A DNA stretch of 64,000 nt from Nostoc sp. TCL240-02 (lineage in GTDB: Bacteria; Cyanobacteriota; Cyanobacteriia; Cyanobacteriales; Nostocaceae), in the NCBI RefSeq assembly GCF_013343235.1, contig NZ_CP040094.1, forward strand, positions 930,501 to 994,500. Direction: 5' to 3'. A program made the translations under genes and the position numbers. This document shows positions 38,668-45,796 of this stretch, in pieces. Below the pieces are notes generated by a model. It made no database searches. It saw nothing but the letters and a program-made list of their open reading frames with translations, and was not told the DNA's origin. Position 1 is the first letter of the stretch. Each line of letters starts with the position of its first letter.

Positions 38668-38879
38668 GGCTGATAACTCTTGCTTGAATGCTTAACGCAC
38701 AAGCTGATTGTAACGAAACAAGACTTATGTACACCGTAGCTTTAGCAAGAGGAAGGGATTATGGGTTGTGGGACAAGTGTTTAAACTTAAGTTTACACCT
38801 ATGAGTAATGCTGTACCCTTACATATAGATATCATTCAAATACATGAAAACTGCTGTAAATTAAATTTTTCACCTGATA

Positions 38880-39275
38880 CTATGCAGTTTTAGCGTTTTC
38901 ACTAGCTAATTCTTTTGGAGTCGCCCTTAAACGTGTTGCTCTGCTTTTGCGAATGCGATCGCTTTTACGAACAGCACCCGCCATTTCATATTCACGGCTA
39001 TCTTTGCCGTATTTAAAAGCAACTCCAATCAACATTTTCTCTGTAAGATCACTTAAAATTTTGTCCAATTCTTCCATCTCAGTTCTAGAAGAGTCAATCA
39101 CGGCTAGAGCAGTATTATAAGCATCTATTTTGCTACGGTACTGCTCAATTAGTTGTGTCATGTTTTGCAAGTTACGAGCATCCCCAAAATCCATGCTGGG
39201 ATCAATTGCTTTAAGTCCAGCTACTCTTAATTCAGCTTTTTCTAAAACGCGGTATGTACGTTTTTGAGCAGGCAT
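38880..39275 (-). CDS. Conserved hypothetical coiled-coil protein
   Basis: 131 residues from ATG 39275 (MPAQKRTYRVLEKAELRVAG); a TTG directly upstream would add one residue. The middle is helical and probably coiled-coil (MTQLIEQYRSKIDAYNTALA, EMEELDKILSDL) and the C-terminus is basic (KSDRIRKSRATRLRA). I recognise it as a protein conserved in filamentous cyanobacteria but know no function. The 100 bases downstream of its stop are empty. Confidence 0.65.
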   Translation of the reverse strand: MPAQKRTYRVLEKAELRVAGLKAIDPSMDFGDARNLQNMTQLIEQYRSKIDAYNTALAVIDSSRTEMEELDKILSDLTEKMLIGVAFKYGKDSREYEMAGAVRKSDRIRKSRATRLRATPKELASENAKTA

Positions 39276-39399
39276 CAATGTATCCTTTTTATTGCTTTAG
39301 AGCTAGTTTGCTTTACTAAAGCTGTGTTTTAGTTCAGTAAAATCCTCATATATTAGTGTTTAATATGACATAAATATCAGTATTTCCCACAAAAATTAT

Positions 39400-39567
39400 G
39401 GGTTTGTTGATGAACAGAACGATTTTGTTGATGAACAGAATAATTTTATTGATGAAACGCATGAGTTTGTTGATGAACAGAATGATTTTATTGATGAAAC
39501 GCATGAGTTTGTTGATGAACAGAATGATTTTATTGATGAAACGCATGAGTTTGTTGATGAAAAGCAG
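39400..39567. repeat. Second 21-bp tandem array (eight monomers, 42-bp higher order)
   Basis: Eight consecutive 21-base monomers alternate GAGTTTGTTGATGAACAGAA+T and GATTTTATTGATGAAACGCA+T, giving near-identical 42-base units. The last monomer runs directly into an IS5 transposase remnant. As at 13356-13740, the period keeps several frames open without real coding signals. The monomer pattern (TTTxGTTxATxAA) resembles that other array loosely. Confidence 0.88.
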
Positions 39568-39676
39568 TGCTATCAACCGACTTAAGCAATTTCGTCACAT
39601 CGCTACCCGATACGAGAAACTTGCTGCAAATTATACAGCCATGATTGCGATCGCCTCCATTCTCTTATGGTTATAG
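39563..39676 (+). pseudogene. C-terminal remnant of an IS5-family transposase
   Basis: The 37 codons read SSAINRLKQFRHIATRYEKL then ANYTAMIAIASILLWL and stop at TAG 39674. That is the typical C-terminus of IS5-group transposases (…RYEKLAANY…). Nothing upstream continues the gene, since the 21-bp array abuts it. It is a dead fragment left by an old insertion and deletion. Confidence 0.8.
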
Positions 39677-39870
39677 TTTGAAAACACGCCCTAGCAGTAA
39701 GAGAATTAGTCAGCAAAATTTTTAGAACATAAATAGTTTATTTTTGTTCAATAAAAAGCCACAATCAAAGATTAAATAATTTCCCTCTCCCATAGAATCA
39801 ACAGATATTAGGCAATCCTGTTATTCAGTGGTAAAGCCTAAAGTAGTCATAAATTCTGAGGGGAATCAAC

Positions 39871-40131
39871 ATGGAAAAGCACAAAAGAAGTTATAACAGT
39901 CACTTAGAAATCAACAATCTAATTGATGATGCTGTAAATAATGCCGTAGCACGACGGAATCAAGGTTTGGATTCAGAAGATGCTTTGTCATCTGTGTCTG
40001 ATGAGGAAGCTAAAAGTGTTGCAGGTGGTATAGCAGCAGTTGCAACAGTTGGTCTAATTGCTAAACCTCCGATTATTATCGGACGCATCATTACAACAGG
40101 AATCATAGCAATTCCAACTGAAACCATCTAG
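39871..40131 (+). CDS. Gly-Gly leader peptide precursor (RiPP/bacteriocin-like)
   Basis: 86 residues. AGGGGAAT lies 5 bases before the ATG. An acidic, helical leader (LDSEDALSSVSDEEAKSVAG+G) ends in a double glycine at about residues 53-54, followed by a hydrophobic core beginning IAAVATVGLIAKPPIIIGRI. The core has no Cys and no Tyr-Gly motif. The leader is not of the Nif11 type. It should be a substrate for the C39 peptidase-ABC exporter in this locus. It is the first gene of the RiPP region. Confidence 0.7.
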   Translation: MEKHKRSYNSHLEINNLIDDAVNNAVARRNQGLDSEDALSSVSDEEAKSVAGGIAAVATVGLIAKPPIIIGRIITTGIIAIPTETI

Positions 40132-40164
40132 CTATAAAGATTCTCTTCGGTGAAGGCTCAATTC

Positions 40165-40602
40165 ATGGAAAACATTGCTGCTGATAAAACGACACTTTGC
40201 CCCAGTGCTAGGCCAGAATCCGAGGATAGTGTGGTTTTCGGCATCATCAGTGGAACAGTAGCAGAACCCCGTGTGGCTTATCTCAAACAGCCCCAGCCGC
40301 TCACGGATGAACTCATAGCAAAAGCTAACCCAATTACACCTGCCGAAATTTTTCGCACAGCCGCACCTTGCGCCACAAAAGCTTGCCAACATTTTGATGG
40401 ACAAGATTGTCGTCTAGCCACGCGAATTATCGAAAAGTTACCCACAGTAGCAGAGGAACTACCCCCTTGTTCCATACGCCGAGATTGTCGGTGGTGGCAA
40501 CAAGAAGGGAAAGCAGCTTGTATGCGTTGTCCCCAAGTGATTACAGATAACTACAATGCCTCTGAACTAGCAATTAAAGTAGCAATACCAACTGCTAATT
40601 AA
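40165..40602 (+). CDS. Cys-rich conserved protein of the RiPP locus, function unknown
   Basis: 145 residues from ATG 40165 (a GTG at 40150 is the alternative). Eight cysteines: TTLCPS, APCATKACQHF, GQDCRLA, PPCSIRRDCRWW and AACMRCPQV. Their spacing suggests an iron-sulfur cluster or zinc site. It lies 33 bases after the Gly-Gly peptide gene and ahead of the Nif11 precursors, so a role in peptide maturation or its control is possible. I do not recognise the family. Confidence 0.65.
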   Translation: MENIAADKTTLCPSARPESEDSVVFGIISGTVAEPRVAYLKQPQPLTDELIAKANPITPAEIFRTAAPCATKACQHFDGQDCRLATRIIEKLPTVAEELPPCSIRRDCRWWQQEGKAACMRCPQVITDNYNASELAIKVAIPTAN

Positions 40603-40732
40603 GCAAAGCTAGAACTGTATTAACAAGGGAATAGGCAACGGGCAACAGAGGACTCTTACAGATAAGTATTTTAACTTTAAGAGAAATTTGCCATGCCTAA
40701 AAGTGAGGACAAAATGCCCCACTTAGAAACCA

Positions 40733-40872
40733 ATATGGTTCAGTTAATAAAAATGAAGAATAGTAGGTTAGGTTGAGCCACAGCAAAACCCAACGAAGCC
40801 TTGTTAATGTTGGGTTTTGTTCCTTAACACAACCTACGTCAGTTTTAGTTTTTAGCCTTAACTGAACCGTAT
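40733..40872. repeat. MITE-like palindromic element with 15-bp terminal inverted repeats
   Basis: ATATGGTTCAGTTAA at 40733-40747 pairs with TTAACTGAACCGTAT at 40858-40872 (one mismatch). Inside, TAGGTTAGGTTGAGCC, CAAAACCCAAC, GTTGGGTTTTG and ACAACCTACG form nested inverted repeats, so the whole 140 bases fold into a long hairpin. It occupies the gap upstream of the first Nif11 precursor and may carry or disturb its promoter. No gene is seen in the rest of 40603-40946. Confidence 0.7.
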
Positions 40873-40946
40873 TGACTTAATAAACAGGAAATAAAAAATT
40901 TTGTTCCCTGTCTCCTTTCTTCTTGAAATAATCTCAGGAAAAGATT

Positions 40947-41264
40947 ATGTCTTTAGAAAATGTGAGAGCTTTCTACGAAAGACTAGCATCTGATGAAGTT
41001 TTCCGCGTTCAAATTCAAGGCGTTGAAAGCAAGGATGCAGGTAGAGAAATTTTGAAAAACGCTGGTTTTGATTTTAGCCAGCAAGAATTTGAAGAATATA
41101 CAGAGCAATTGTTAGAAACAACTGCGTCTGATGATGATTTAAAAGACCTAAACGAAAAAGAATTGGAAGCTGTGTTTGGTGGAGCAATACCTGTTATTTT
41201 TCCTGGAGGTCTGCCAATCCTAATGTACGGAGTTGTCATTACATCAATTCGTTTCTTGTTCTAA
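40947..41264 (+). CDS. Nif11-leader precursor peptide with MYG core motif (spliceotide-type, A1)
   Basis: 105 residues. Residues 1-79 are a Nif11 leader (MSLENVRAFYERLASDEVFR … LNEKELEAVFGG) ending in Gly-Gly. The 26-residue core starts AIPVIFPGG and contains M93-Y94-G95 in LPILMYGVVITS. An X-Tyr-Gly site in a Nif11-type core is the hallmark of substrates of PlpX-type radical SAM spliceases, which excise tyramine to leave an alpha-keto-beta-amino residue. The SPASM radical SAM gene lies about 500 bases downstream on the same strand. The core has no Cys. Confidence 0.88.
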   Translation: MSLENVRAFYERLASDEVFRVQIQGVESKDAGREILKNAGFDFSQQEFEEYTEQLLETTASDDDLKDLNEKELEAVFGGAIPVIFPGGLPILMYGVVITSIRFLF

Positions 41265-41328
41265 TCCCTCATTTTAAATTCTGAGGTCGCTAAATTTCCC
41301 AGCAAAAATTTTTCATAAGGAGAAAATT

Positions 41329-41682
41329 ATGTCTTTAGAAAACGTCAGAGCATTTTATCAAAGGCTAGCCTCTGATGAGGCTTTCCTTACCCAAATGCAA
41401 GGGGTTGAAAGCAAGGATGAATGCAGCCAAGTTGTTAAAACTGCTGGCTATGATTTTACTCAAGAAGAGTTTGAAGAATATACAACTCAATTATTAGAGT
41501 CAAATGCTGCTGAGGATGAACTTAAGGATTTAAGTGAAAAACAATTAGAAGCAGTTTTTGGTGGCATCATTGGTAAGCCTATAATACAACCTTTATATGG
41601 GGTTATTTGGTGGCCTCCTGTTAAGTGGCCGCCTATTCAGCCTCAGCCTCTATATGGAATTGTGACGACCAATGATATCTAA
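41329..41682 (+). CDS. Nif11-leader precursor peptide with two LYG core motifs (spliceotide-type, A2)
   Basis: 117 residues. The leader (1-79) is closely similar to that of the preceding peptide and ends AVFGG. The 38-residue core contains L89-Y90-G91 and L108-Y109-G110, each preceded by Gln-Pro (QPLYGVI, QPLYGIV), flanking a Trp/Pro-rich centre WWPPVKWPPIQPQ. The two LYG sites in matching contexts predict two splicing events. AAGGAGAAAA precedes the ATG. It lies 64 bases after A1 and 86 bases before the radical SAM gene. Confidence 0.88.
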   Translation: MSLENVRAFYQRLASDEAFLTQMQGVESKDECSQVVKTAGYDFTQEEFEEYTTQLLESNAAEDELKDLSEKQLEAVFGGIIGKPIIQPLYGVIWWPPVKWPPIQPQPLYGIVTTNDI

Positions 41683-41711
41683 AGAAGCTTGAACAACAAG
41701 CTCAGGTTTAT

Positions 41712-41739
41712 GGGGATAGAGATATGTCTATCCCCTTTT
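41712..41739 (+). terminator. Terminator/attenuator hairpin between precursors and radical SAM gene
   Basis: GGGGATAGA pairs perfectly with TCTATCCCC around a 6-base loop and is followed by TTTT. The position, 29 bases past precursor A2 and 29 bases before the enzyme start, suggests partial read-through so that precursors are made in excess of the enzyme. Confidence 0.75.
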
Positions 41740-41768
41740 AGAGAAATTGCTTAAAGGAGTTTATTCCA

Positions 41769-43025
41769 ATGACCTATCGCAGAATTAGCTATGCGGTTTG
41801 GGAAATTACCCTAAAGTGCAATCTTGCATGTCAACACTGTGGCTCTCGTGCTGGTCATACTAGGGCAAAAGAATTGTCCACCGAAGAAGCCCTTGATCTG
41901 GTTAGCCAGATGGCGGAAGTTGGGATTACAGAAGTAACACTCATTGGTGGTGAAGCTTTTCTGCGTCCTGATTGGCTGGAAATAGCCCAAGCAGTTACCC
42001 AAGCTGGGATGCTCTGTGGTATGACAACCGGGGGTTATGGTATCACTTTAGAGACAGCACGACGGATGAAAGAAGCTGGAATCCAAGTAGTTTCCGTCTC
42101 TGTTGATGGCTTAGAAGCAACCCACGATCGCATTCGGGGTAGACAAGGCTCCTGGCAATGGGCGTTTAAGACCATGAGCCATCTTAAAGAAGTAGGTATT
42201 TCTTTTGGTTGCAATACTCAAATCAATCGCCTCTCTGCACCAGAATTCCCCCGTATTTATGAGCATCTCCGTGATGCAGGTGTCTTCGCTTGGCAAATTC
42301 AATTGACTGTACCGATGGGGAATGCAGCTGATAATAGCGAGATTTTACTACAACCTTATGAATTACTCGATGTGTACCCAATGATTGCTCGTGTTGCTCA
42401 ACGGGCAAAGCGAGAAGGGGTGAGGGTTCAGCCAGGGAATAATATCGGTTACTACGGCCCCTATGAGCGATTTTTACGAGGCGGCGATGCTTGGACTTTT
42501 TGGCAGGGATGCAGTGCTGGATTATCTGCTTTAGGAATTGAAGCAGATGGAGCGATTAAAGGTTGTCCTTCACTGCCAACTTCAGCTTACACTGGCGGAA
42601 ATATCCGCGATCGCTCTTTGCGAAGCATCATTGAAGAAACAGAAGAACTACGGTTTAATCTAGGGGCTGGTACTCCCAAAGGCACAGAACATTTGTGGGG
42701 TTTCTGCAAAACTTGTGAATTTGCTGAACTCTGTCGAGGTGGTTGCAGCTGGACTGCACACGTCTTTTTTGACAAACGAGGCAACAATCCTTATTGTCAT
42801 CATCGTGCCCTCACCCAACAAAAACAAGGTATTCGAGAACGAGTATTCCTCAAGCATCGAGCAGAGGGTAATCCCTTTGATAATGGAGAATTTTCTCTAG
42901 TTGAAGAAGTGATTAATGCACCTTGGCCAGAAAACGATTCTCTTCATTTTACTGCTGACAGTATTCAATGGCCAGACAGTTGGCAGCAAGAACCATTACT
43001 ACCATCTTTGATTGTTTTGAATTAA
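41769..43025 (+). CDS. SPASM radical SAM peptide maturase, PlpX-like (Nif11-associated)
   Basis: 418 residues. The SAM-cluster motif is C17-N-L-A-C21-Q-H-C24. LIGGEAFLRPDW (the GGE motif) and VSVSVDGLEATHDRIRG follow the usual radical SAM barrel. The C-terminal SPASM region has Cys at ~248 and ~265 and the FCKTCEFAELCRGGCSW block at ~312-326, ending NNPYCHHRA, enough ligands for two auxiliary 4Fe-4S clusters. It directly follows two Nif11-leader precursors with X-Tyr-Gly cores, the arrangement of plpA-plpX. The best reading is a splicease. A general Nif11-peptide SAM maturase with another chemistry is the alternative. Confidence 0.88.
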   Translation: MTYRRISYAVWEITLKCNLACQHCGSRAGHTRAKELSTEEALDLVSQMAEVGITEVTLIGGEAFLRPDWLEIAQAVTQAGMLCGMTTGGYGITLETARRMKEAGIQVVSVSVDGLEATHDRIRGRQGSWQWAFKTMSHLKEVGISFGCNTQINRLSAPEFPRIYEHLRDAGVFAWQIQLTVPMGNAADNSEILLQPYELLDVYPMIARVAQRAKREGVRVQPGNNIGYYGPYERFLRGGDAWTFWQGCSAGLSALGIEADGAIKGCPSLPTSAYTGGNIRDRSLRSIIEETEELRFNLGAGTPKGTEHLWGFCKTCEFAELCRGGCSWTAHVFFDKRGNNPYCHHRALTQQKQGIRERVFLKHRAEGNPFDNGEFSLVEEVINAPWPENDSLHFTADSIQWPDSWQQEPLLPSLIVLN

Positions 43026-43059
43026 AGTTCAGTTCATAAATTTGATTCATCGGAATAAC

Positions 43060-43260
43060 ATGTCTACTGAATATATACCTCCAGCAGATGATCTCACTGG
43101 TACTTTAGAATCATCTGTTAACAAATCTCAGGTTGAGTTGAACTCTCACGAAACCCTATTACCTCGTTTGGCTTGGAATAGCCAAATAGCTTATTTACGA
43201 GTTCTTTTTAAAGCAAAAAAGGCTTTAGACCGAATCGAAAGAGAAGCAGATATTTTATAA
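43060..43260 (+). CDS. Small protein after the radical SAM gene (candidate PlpY-like partner)
   Basis: 66 residues from ATG 43060 (MSTEYIPPADDLTGTLESSV), 34 bases after the radical SAM stop. The second half is helical and amphipathic (AWNSQIAYLRVLFKAKKALD). It has no Cys and no signal. Spliceotide clusters carry a small accessory gene next to the radical SAM enzyme that is needed for splicing; size and position fit, but I could not confirm sequence similarity. Confidence 0.55.
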   Translation: MSTEYIPPADDLTGTLESSVNKSQVELNSHETLLPRLAWNSQIAYLRVLFKAKKALDRIEREADIL

Positions 43261-43284
43261 CTTCATAACTAATTTATTGATTTT

Positions 43285-43481
43285 ATGTCTCAACTAAAAG
43301 TTTCCGAGCTAAATGCTGCTGGCTTAAATTTTTTCAAGGTTTTGAGAGTTTTATGATAGACCTAAAAGATGATGAGCTTTATATCAATTGTGGCGAAATT
43401 TCCATCACCACTAACATAAGCGTAATTAACGTTTTTATCTCTGAAGATATTTTCGATCCGTCTATTTATTTCATTAAGTGA
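43285..43481 (+). pseudogene. Frameshifted Gly-Gly-type precursor peptide
   Basis: ATG 43285 reads MSQLKVSELNAAGLNFFK and then hits TGA 43354. One base over, from 43341, the frame continues FESFMIDLKDDELYINCGEI and ends at TGA 43479. The joined peptide matches the leader pattern of the peptides at 47898 (LRPAGAELFAGSENFMSDLV). A single G missing from AAGG(G)TTTTG near 43338 would explain it. The Gly-Gly position is Cys-Gly here. Probably inactive, but expression by frameshifting cannot be excluded. Confidence 0.65.
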
Positions 43482-43497
43482 TTAAATAACAAAGCTT

Positions 43498-44658
43498 ATG
43501 ACATTTATTTTAAATACTCACAATGTTTTCGATTATTTAGTTGAACAGGGTTTATGCAATCAGTGCGAGCAACCTCCCAGCAACATAGAACCACTTGCAG
43601 CAAAGAACTTTAATTTATTACTAACTTTTCCAGATAGTCGTAAGCTTCTTGTTAAGCAAGAACGATATTATCAGCAAGGGAAAGCGGCTGGTGAGTTTTT
43701 GACTGAGTGGCGAATTCAAGACTTTTTACAGAGGTTTTCCAATTTCGATCACTATCGCCAATTTTTGCCAGAGGTGCTGCATTTTGATGTAGAGAATTCC
43801 ATTATTGTCTTCAAATACCTAGATGACTATCGGGATTTAATGGATTTTTACACTAAAGAAAATAGCTTTCCCACAAAAATTGCTACAGCAGTTGGTGCTA
43901 TCTTAGGAACTATACATCGTGACACTTTTAATCGCCAAGAATATCAAAATTTTTTCTCTAAAAATTCAGATAATTTAATAGTTGACCAAGTACCGCATTT
44001 AATCCAGAGATTAGAAAGGGTTGAACCAGAAATTTTTGGTTTGATACCTGATAATGCGTTAAAGTTTTTTGTCCTCTATCAACGGTATGATAGCTTAGGA
44101 GACGCGATCGCTGAACTGGGTAATGCTGTAATTCCTTCATGTCTAACCCACAATGACCTGAAGCTAAATAATATCCTTCTGCAAAAAAATTGGCAGCATT
44201 CTATTAACAATACTATCAAATTGATTGATTGGGAACGCTCTGCTTGGGGAGATCCAGCCTTTGATTTGGGAACGCTTATTGGCAGCTATGTGCAAATCTG
44301 GCTAGGTAGCTTGGTAATCAGCAATTCTTTGAGTATTGAAGAATCTTTGCGTTTAGCAATAACGCCTTTAGAACTACTCCAGCCTTCAATTGCCGCATTA
44401 GCTCAAGCTTATTTAAACACTTTTCCAGAAATTGTAGAATACCGACCTGATTTTTTGCAGAGGGTCGTACAATTTGTAGGTCTTGCTTTAATTCAACAAA
44501 TTCAAGCGATGATTCAATATCAAAAATACTTTGGCAATACAGGGATTGCTATGCTTCAGGTTGCTAAAACATTATTATGCCGTCCCATACAATCAATGCC
44601 AACAATTTTTGGTACTGCGGTTGCAGAACTAGTTACTGTTAATGCTTCTACTAGGTAA
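43498..44658 (+). CDS. APH-fold kinase of the RiPP locus (class V lanthipeptide/thioamitide type)
   Basis: 386 residues with an aminoglycoside-phosphotransferase-like fold. The Brenner motif HNDLKLNNILLQ carries the catalytic Asp, and LIDWERSAWGDPAFDLG carries the metal-binding Asp. It is followed directly by a HopA1-like gene. The same pair (kinase plus HopA1-like lyase) dehydrates Ser/Thr in class V lanthipeptides (lexapeptide, pristinin) and thioamitides (TvaC/TvaD). I infer that it phosphorylates Ser/Thr in the precursor cores at 47898-49297. Drug resistance kinase is an unlikely alternative given the context. Confidence 0.82.
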   Translation: MTFILNTHNVFDYLVEQGLCNQCEQPPSNIEPLAAKNFNLLLTFPDSRKLLVKQERYYQQGKAAGEFLTEWRIQDFLQRFSNFDHYRQFLPEVLHFDVENSIIVFKYLDDYRDLMDFYTKENSFPTKIATAVGAILGTIHRDTFNRQEYQNFFSKNSDNLIVDQVPHLIQRLERVEPEIFGLIPDNALKFFVLYQRYDSLGDAIAELGNAVIPSCLTHNDLKLNNILLQKNWQHSINNTIKLIDWERSAWGDPAFDLGTLIGSYVQIWLGSLVISNSLSIEESLRLAITPLELLQPSIAALAQAYLNTFPEIVEYRPDFLQRVVQFVGLALIQQIQAMIQYQKYFGNTGIAMLQVAKTLLCRPIQSMPTIFGTAVAELVTVNASTR

Positions 44659-44683
44659 ATCATTTCGATACAACTCAATCATT

Positions 44684-45796
44684 ATGCAATTATTAAACTC
44701 TACTCAATCTCAATCAGAGACTAGTTTAACTAATCTATTACTAGATGCGCTGCAAGATATTGTTCAAAAAGTTGAGATTAAGGCTGATTTCTCTATTCAC
44801 CATCCAGATTACAAACCTTTGAAATTACCAGATGAAGTGATTGAACGATTTCAGAAAATGTCAACTCAGATGCAGCAGAAATATTTGAGTCTACAACTGC
44901 GGAGCTTTCTCTATGGTATTTATTACAACGGTTCTATGCGAAGTGCGCTAGCACTAAATGCAGAAAGAAATGCTTTGCCCCTAGATTTAGAAAATAATAC
45001 TGTTTTGGGGATAGATGTCGGTTTTTATGAGCGATTAGATGAAAGTAATTGTGGACAAGGCTATTTTGACTCTGGTTGGTCTGTAGTCAGAGAAGAAACA
45101 GATGGTACTTTAGTAGTAACTAAGGGCAGTTTGAGGTTACATATTCAGAGGGTTAAGCATCTTCAAGTTATCGAACAAACTGCCGTAGTAGGCGATTCAG
45201 TAGCTATCCGCCTGCCCAAGAATCGGGTGCAAAATGGCTTTTATATGGCGGTTAGTAATCTGGGTTTTAGTAAGGTTGCAAAGGATAAAAATCCCCTAGT
45301 AACCGTAAGAATCTATTTCAATTTAACTCCCGAAGGTGCTGTGGCAGTTATGGAGAGCTTGACACAATGGCTGAATGAGTTAGCAATTACTTTCAGTTTT
45401 AAGGTTTTATATAATCCCAAAGAATATGGACGGTATGACTCAGGAGTTTTGTATTTTGATAAAACAGATTATCAGGTAGTTAGTAAAGTTTTGCAGGATG
45501 TATATAGGAAAAATAAATTGCATTTTCAGCCGGAAGTTCCCTTGTTCACGATGCAGCTGATAGCAGGATTGGGGTTGGCAGAAGAACCCAACCAAAAGTT
45601 TGCTGAACAGGAAAGTTTTGGGATGAATCGCTGTCAGATTGTGGCGAATGGATTACTAACAGCTTGGTATCAAAGAGATGATTCCCCAGAAGGGCGGATG
45701 CAAGCTATCTATGAGCAATTTTCTCTTTTGGGAATTGACTTGCAGCGTGCTTACTTAAATGCTAATTCTGAAAATATTTACCAGTTGTTTAACTGA
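44684..45796 (+). CDS. HopA1-like phospho-Ser/Thr lyase of the RiPP locus
   Basis: 370 residues from ATG 44684 (MQLLNSTQSQSETSLTNLLL). HopA1-type features include FLYGIYYNGSMRSALALNAE, the central GWSVVREETDGTLVVTKG strand region, and VRIYFNLTPEGAVAVMESL with KVLYNPKEYGRYDSGVLYFD. HopA1-like proteins paired with APH kinases eliminate phosphate to form dehydroalanine/dehydrobutyrine. It overlaps the next gene by one base (TGATG), so the two are translationally coupled. An upstream in-frame start at 44642 would overlap the kinase gene and is not preferred. Confidence 0.82.
   Translation: MQLLNSTQSQSETSLTNLLLDALQDIVQKVEIKADFSIHHPDYKPLKLPDEVIERFQKMSTQMQQKYLSLQLRSFLYGIYYNGSMRSALALNAERNALPLDLENNTVLGIDVGFYERLDESNCGQGYFDSGWSVVREETDGTLVVTKGSLRLHIQRVKHLQVIEQTAVVGDSVAIRLPKNRVQNGFYMAVSNLGFSKVAKDKNPLVTVRIYFNLTPEGAVAVMESLTQWLNELAITFSFKVLYNPKEYGRYDSGVLYFDKTDYQVVSKVLQDVYRKNKLHFQPEVPLFTMQLIAGLGLAEEPNQKFAEQESFGMNRCQIVANGLLTAWYQRDDSPEGRMQAIYEQFSLLGIDLQRAYLNANSENIYQLFN

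Noticed and set aside
39346..39576. Repetitive minus-strand frame rich in INKLMRF-like units, and its plus-strand counterpart
   Set aside because: This is the translation of the second 21-bp array, with no coding signals.
43498..44658. Aminoglycoside resistance kinase
   Set aside because: The fold is right, but the immediate HopA1-like partner and peptide precursors make a RiPP role far more likely.
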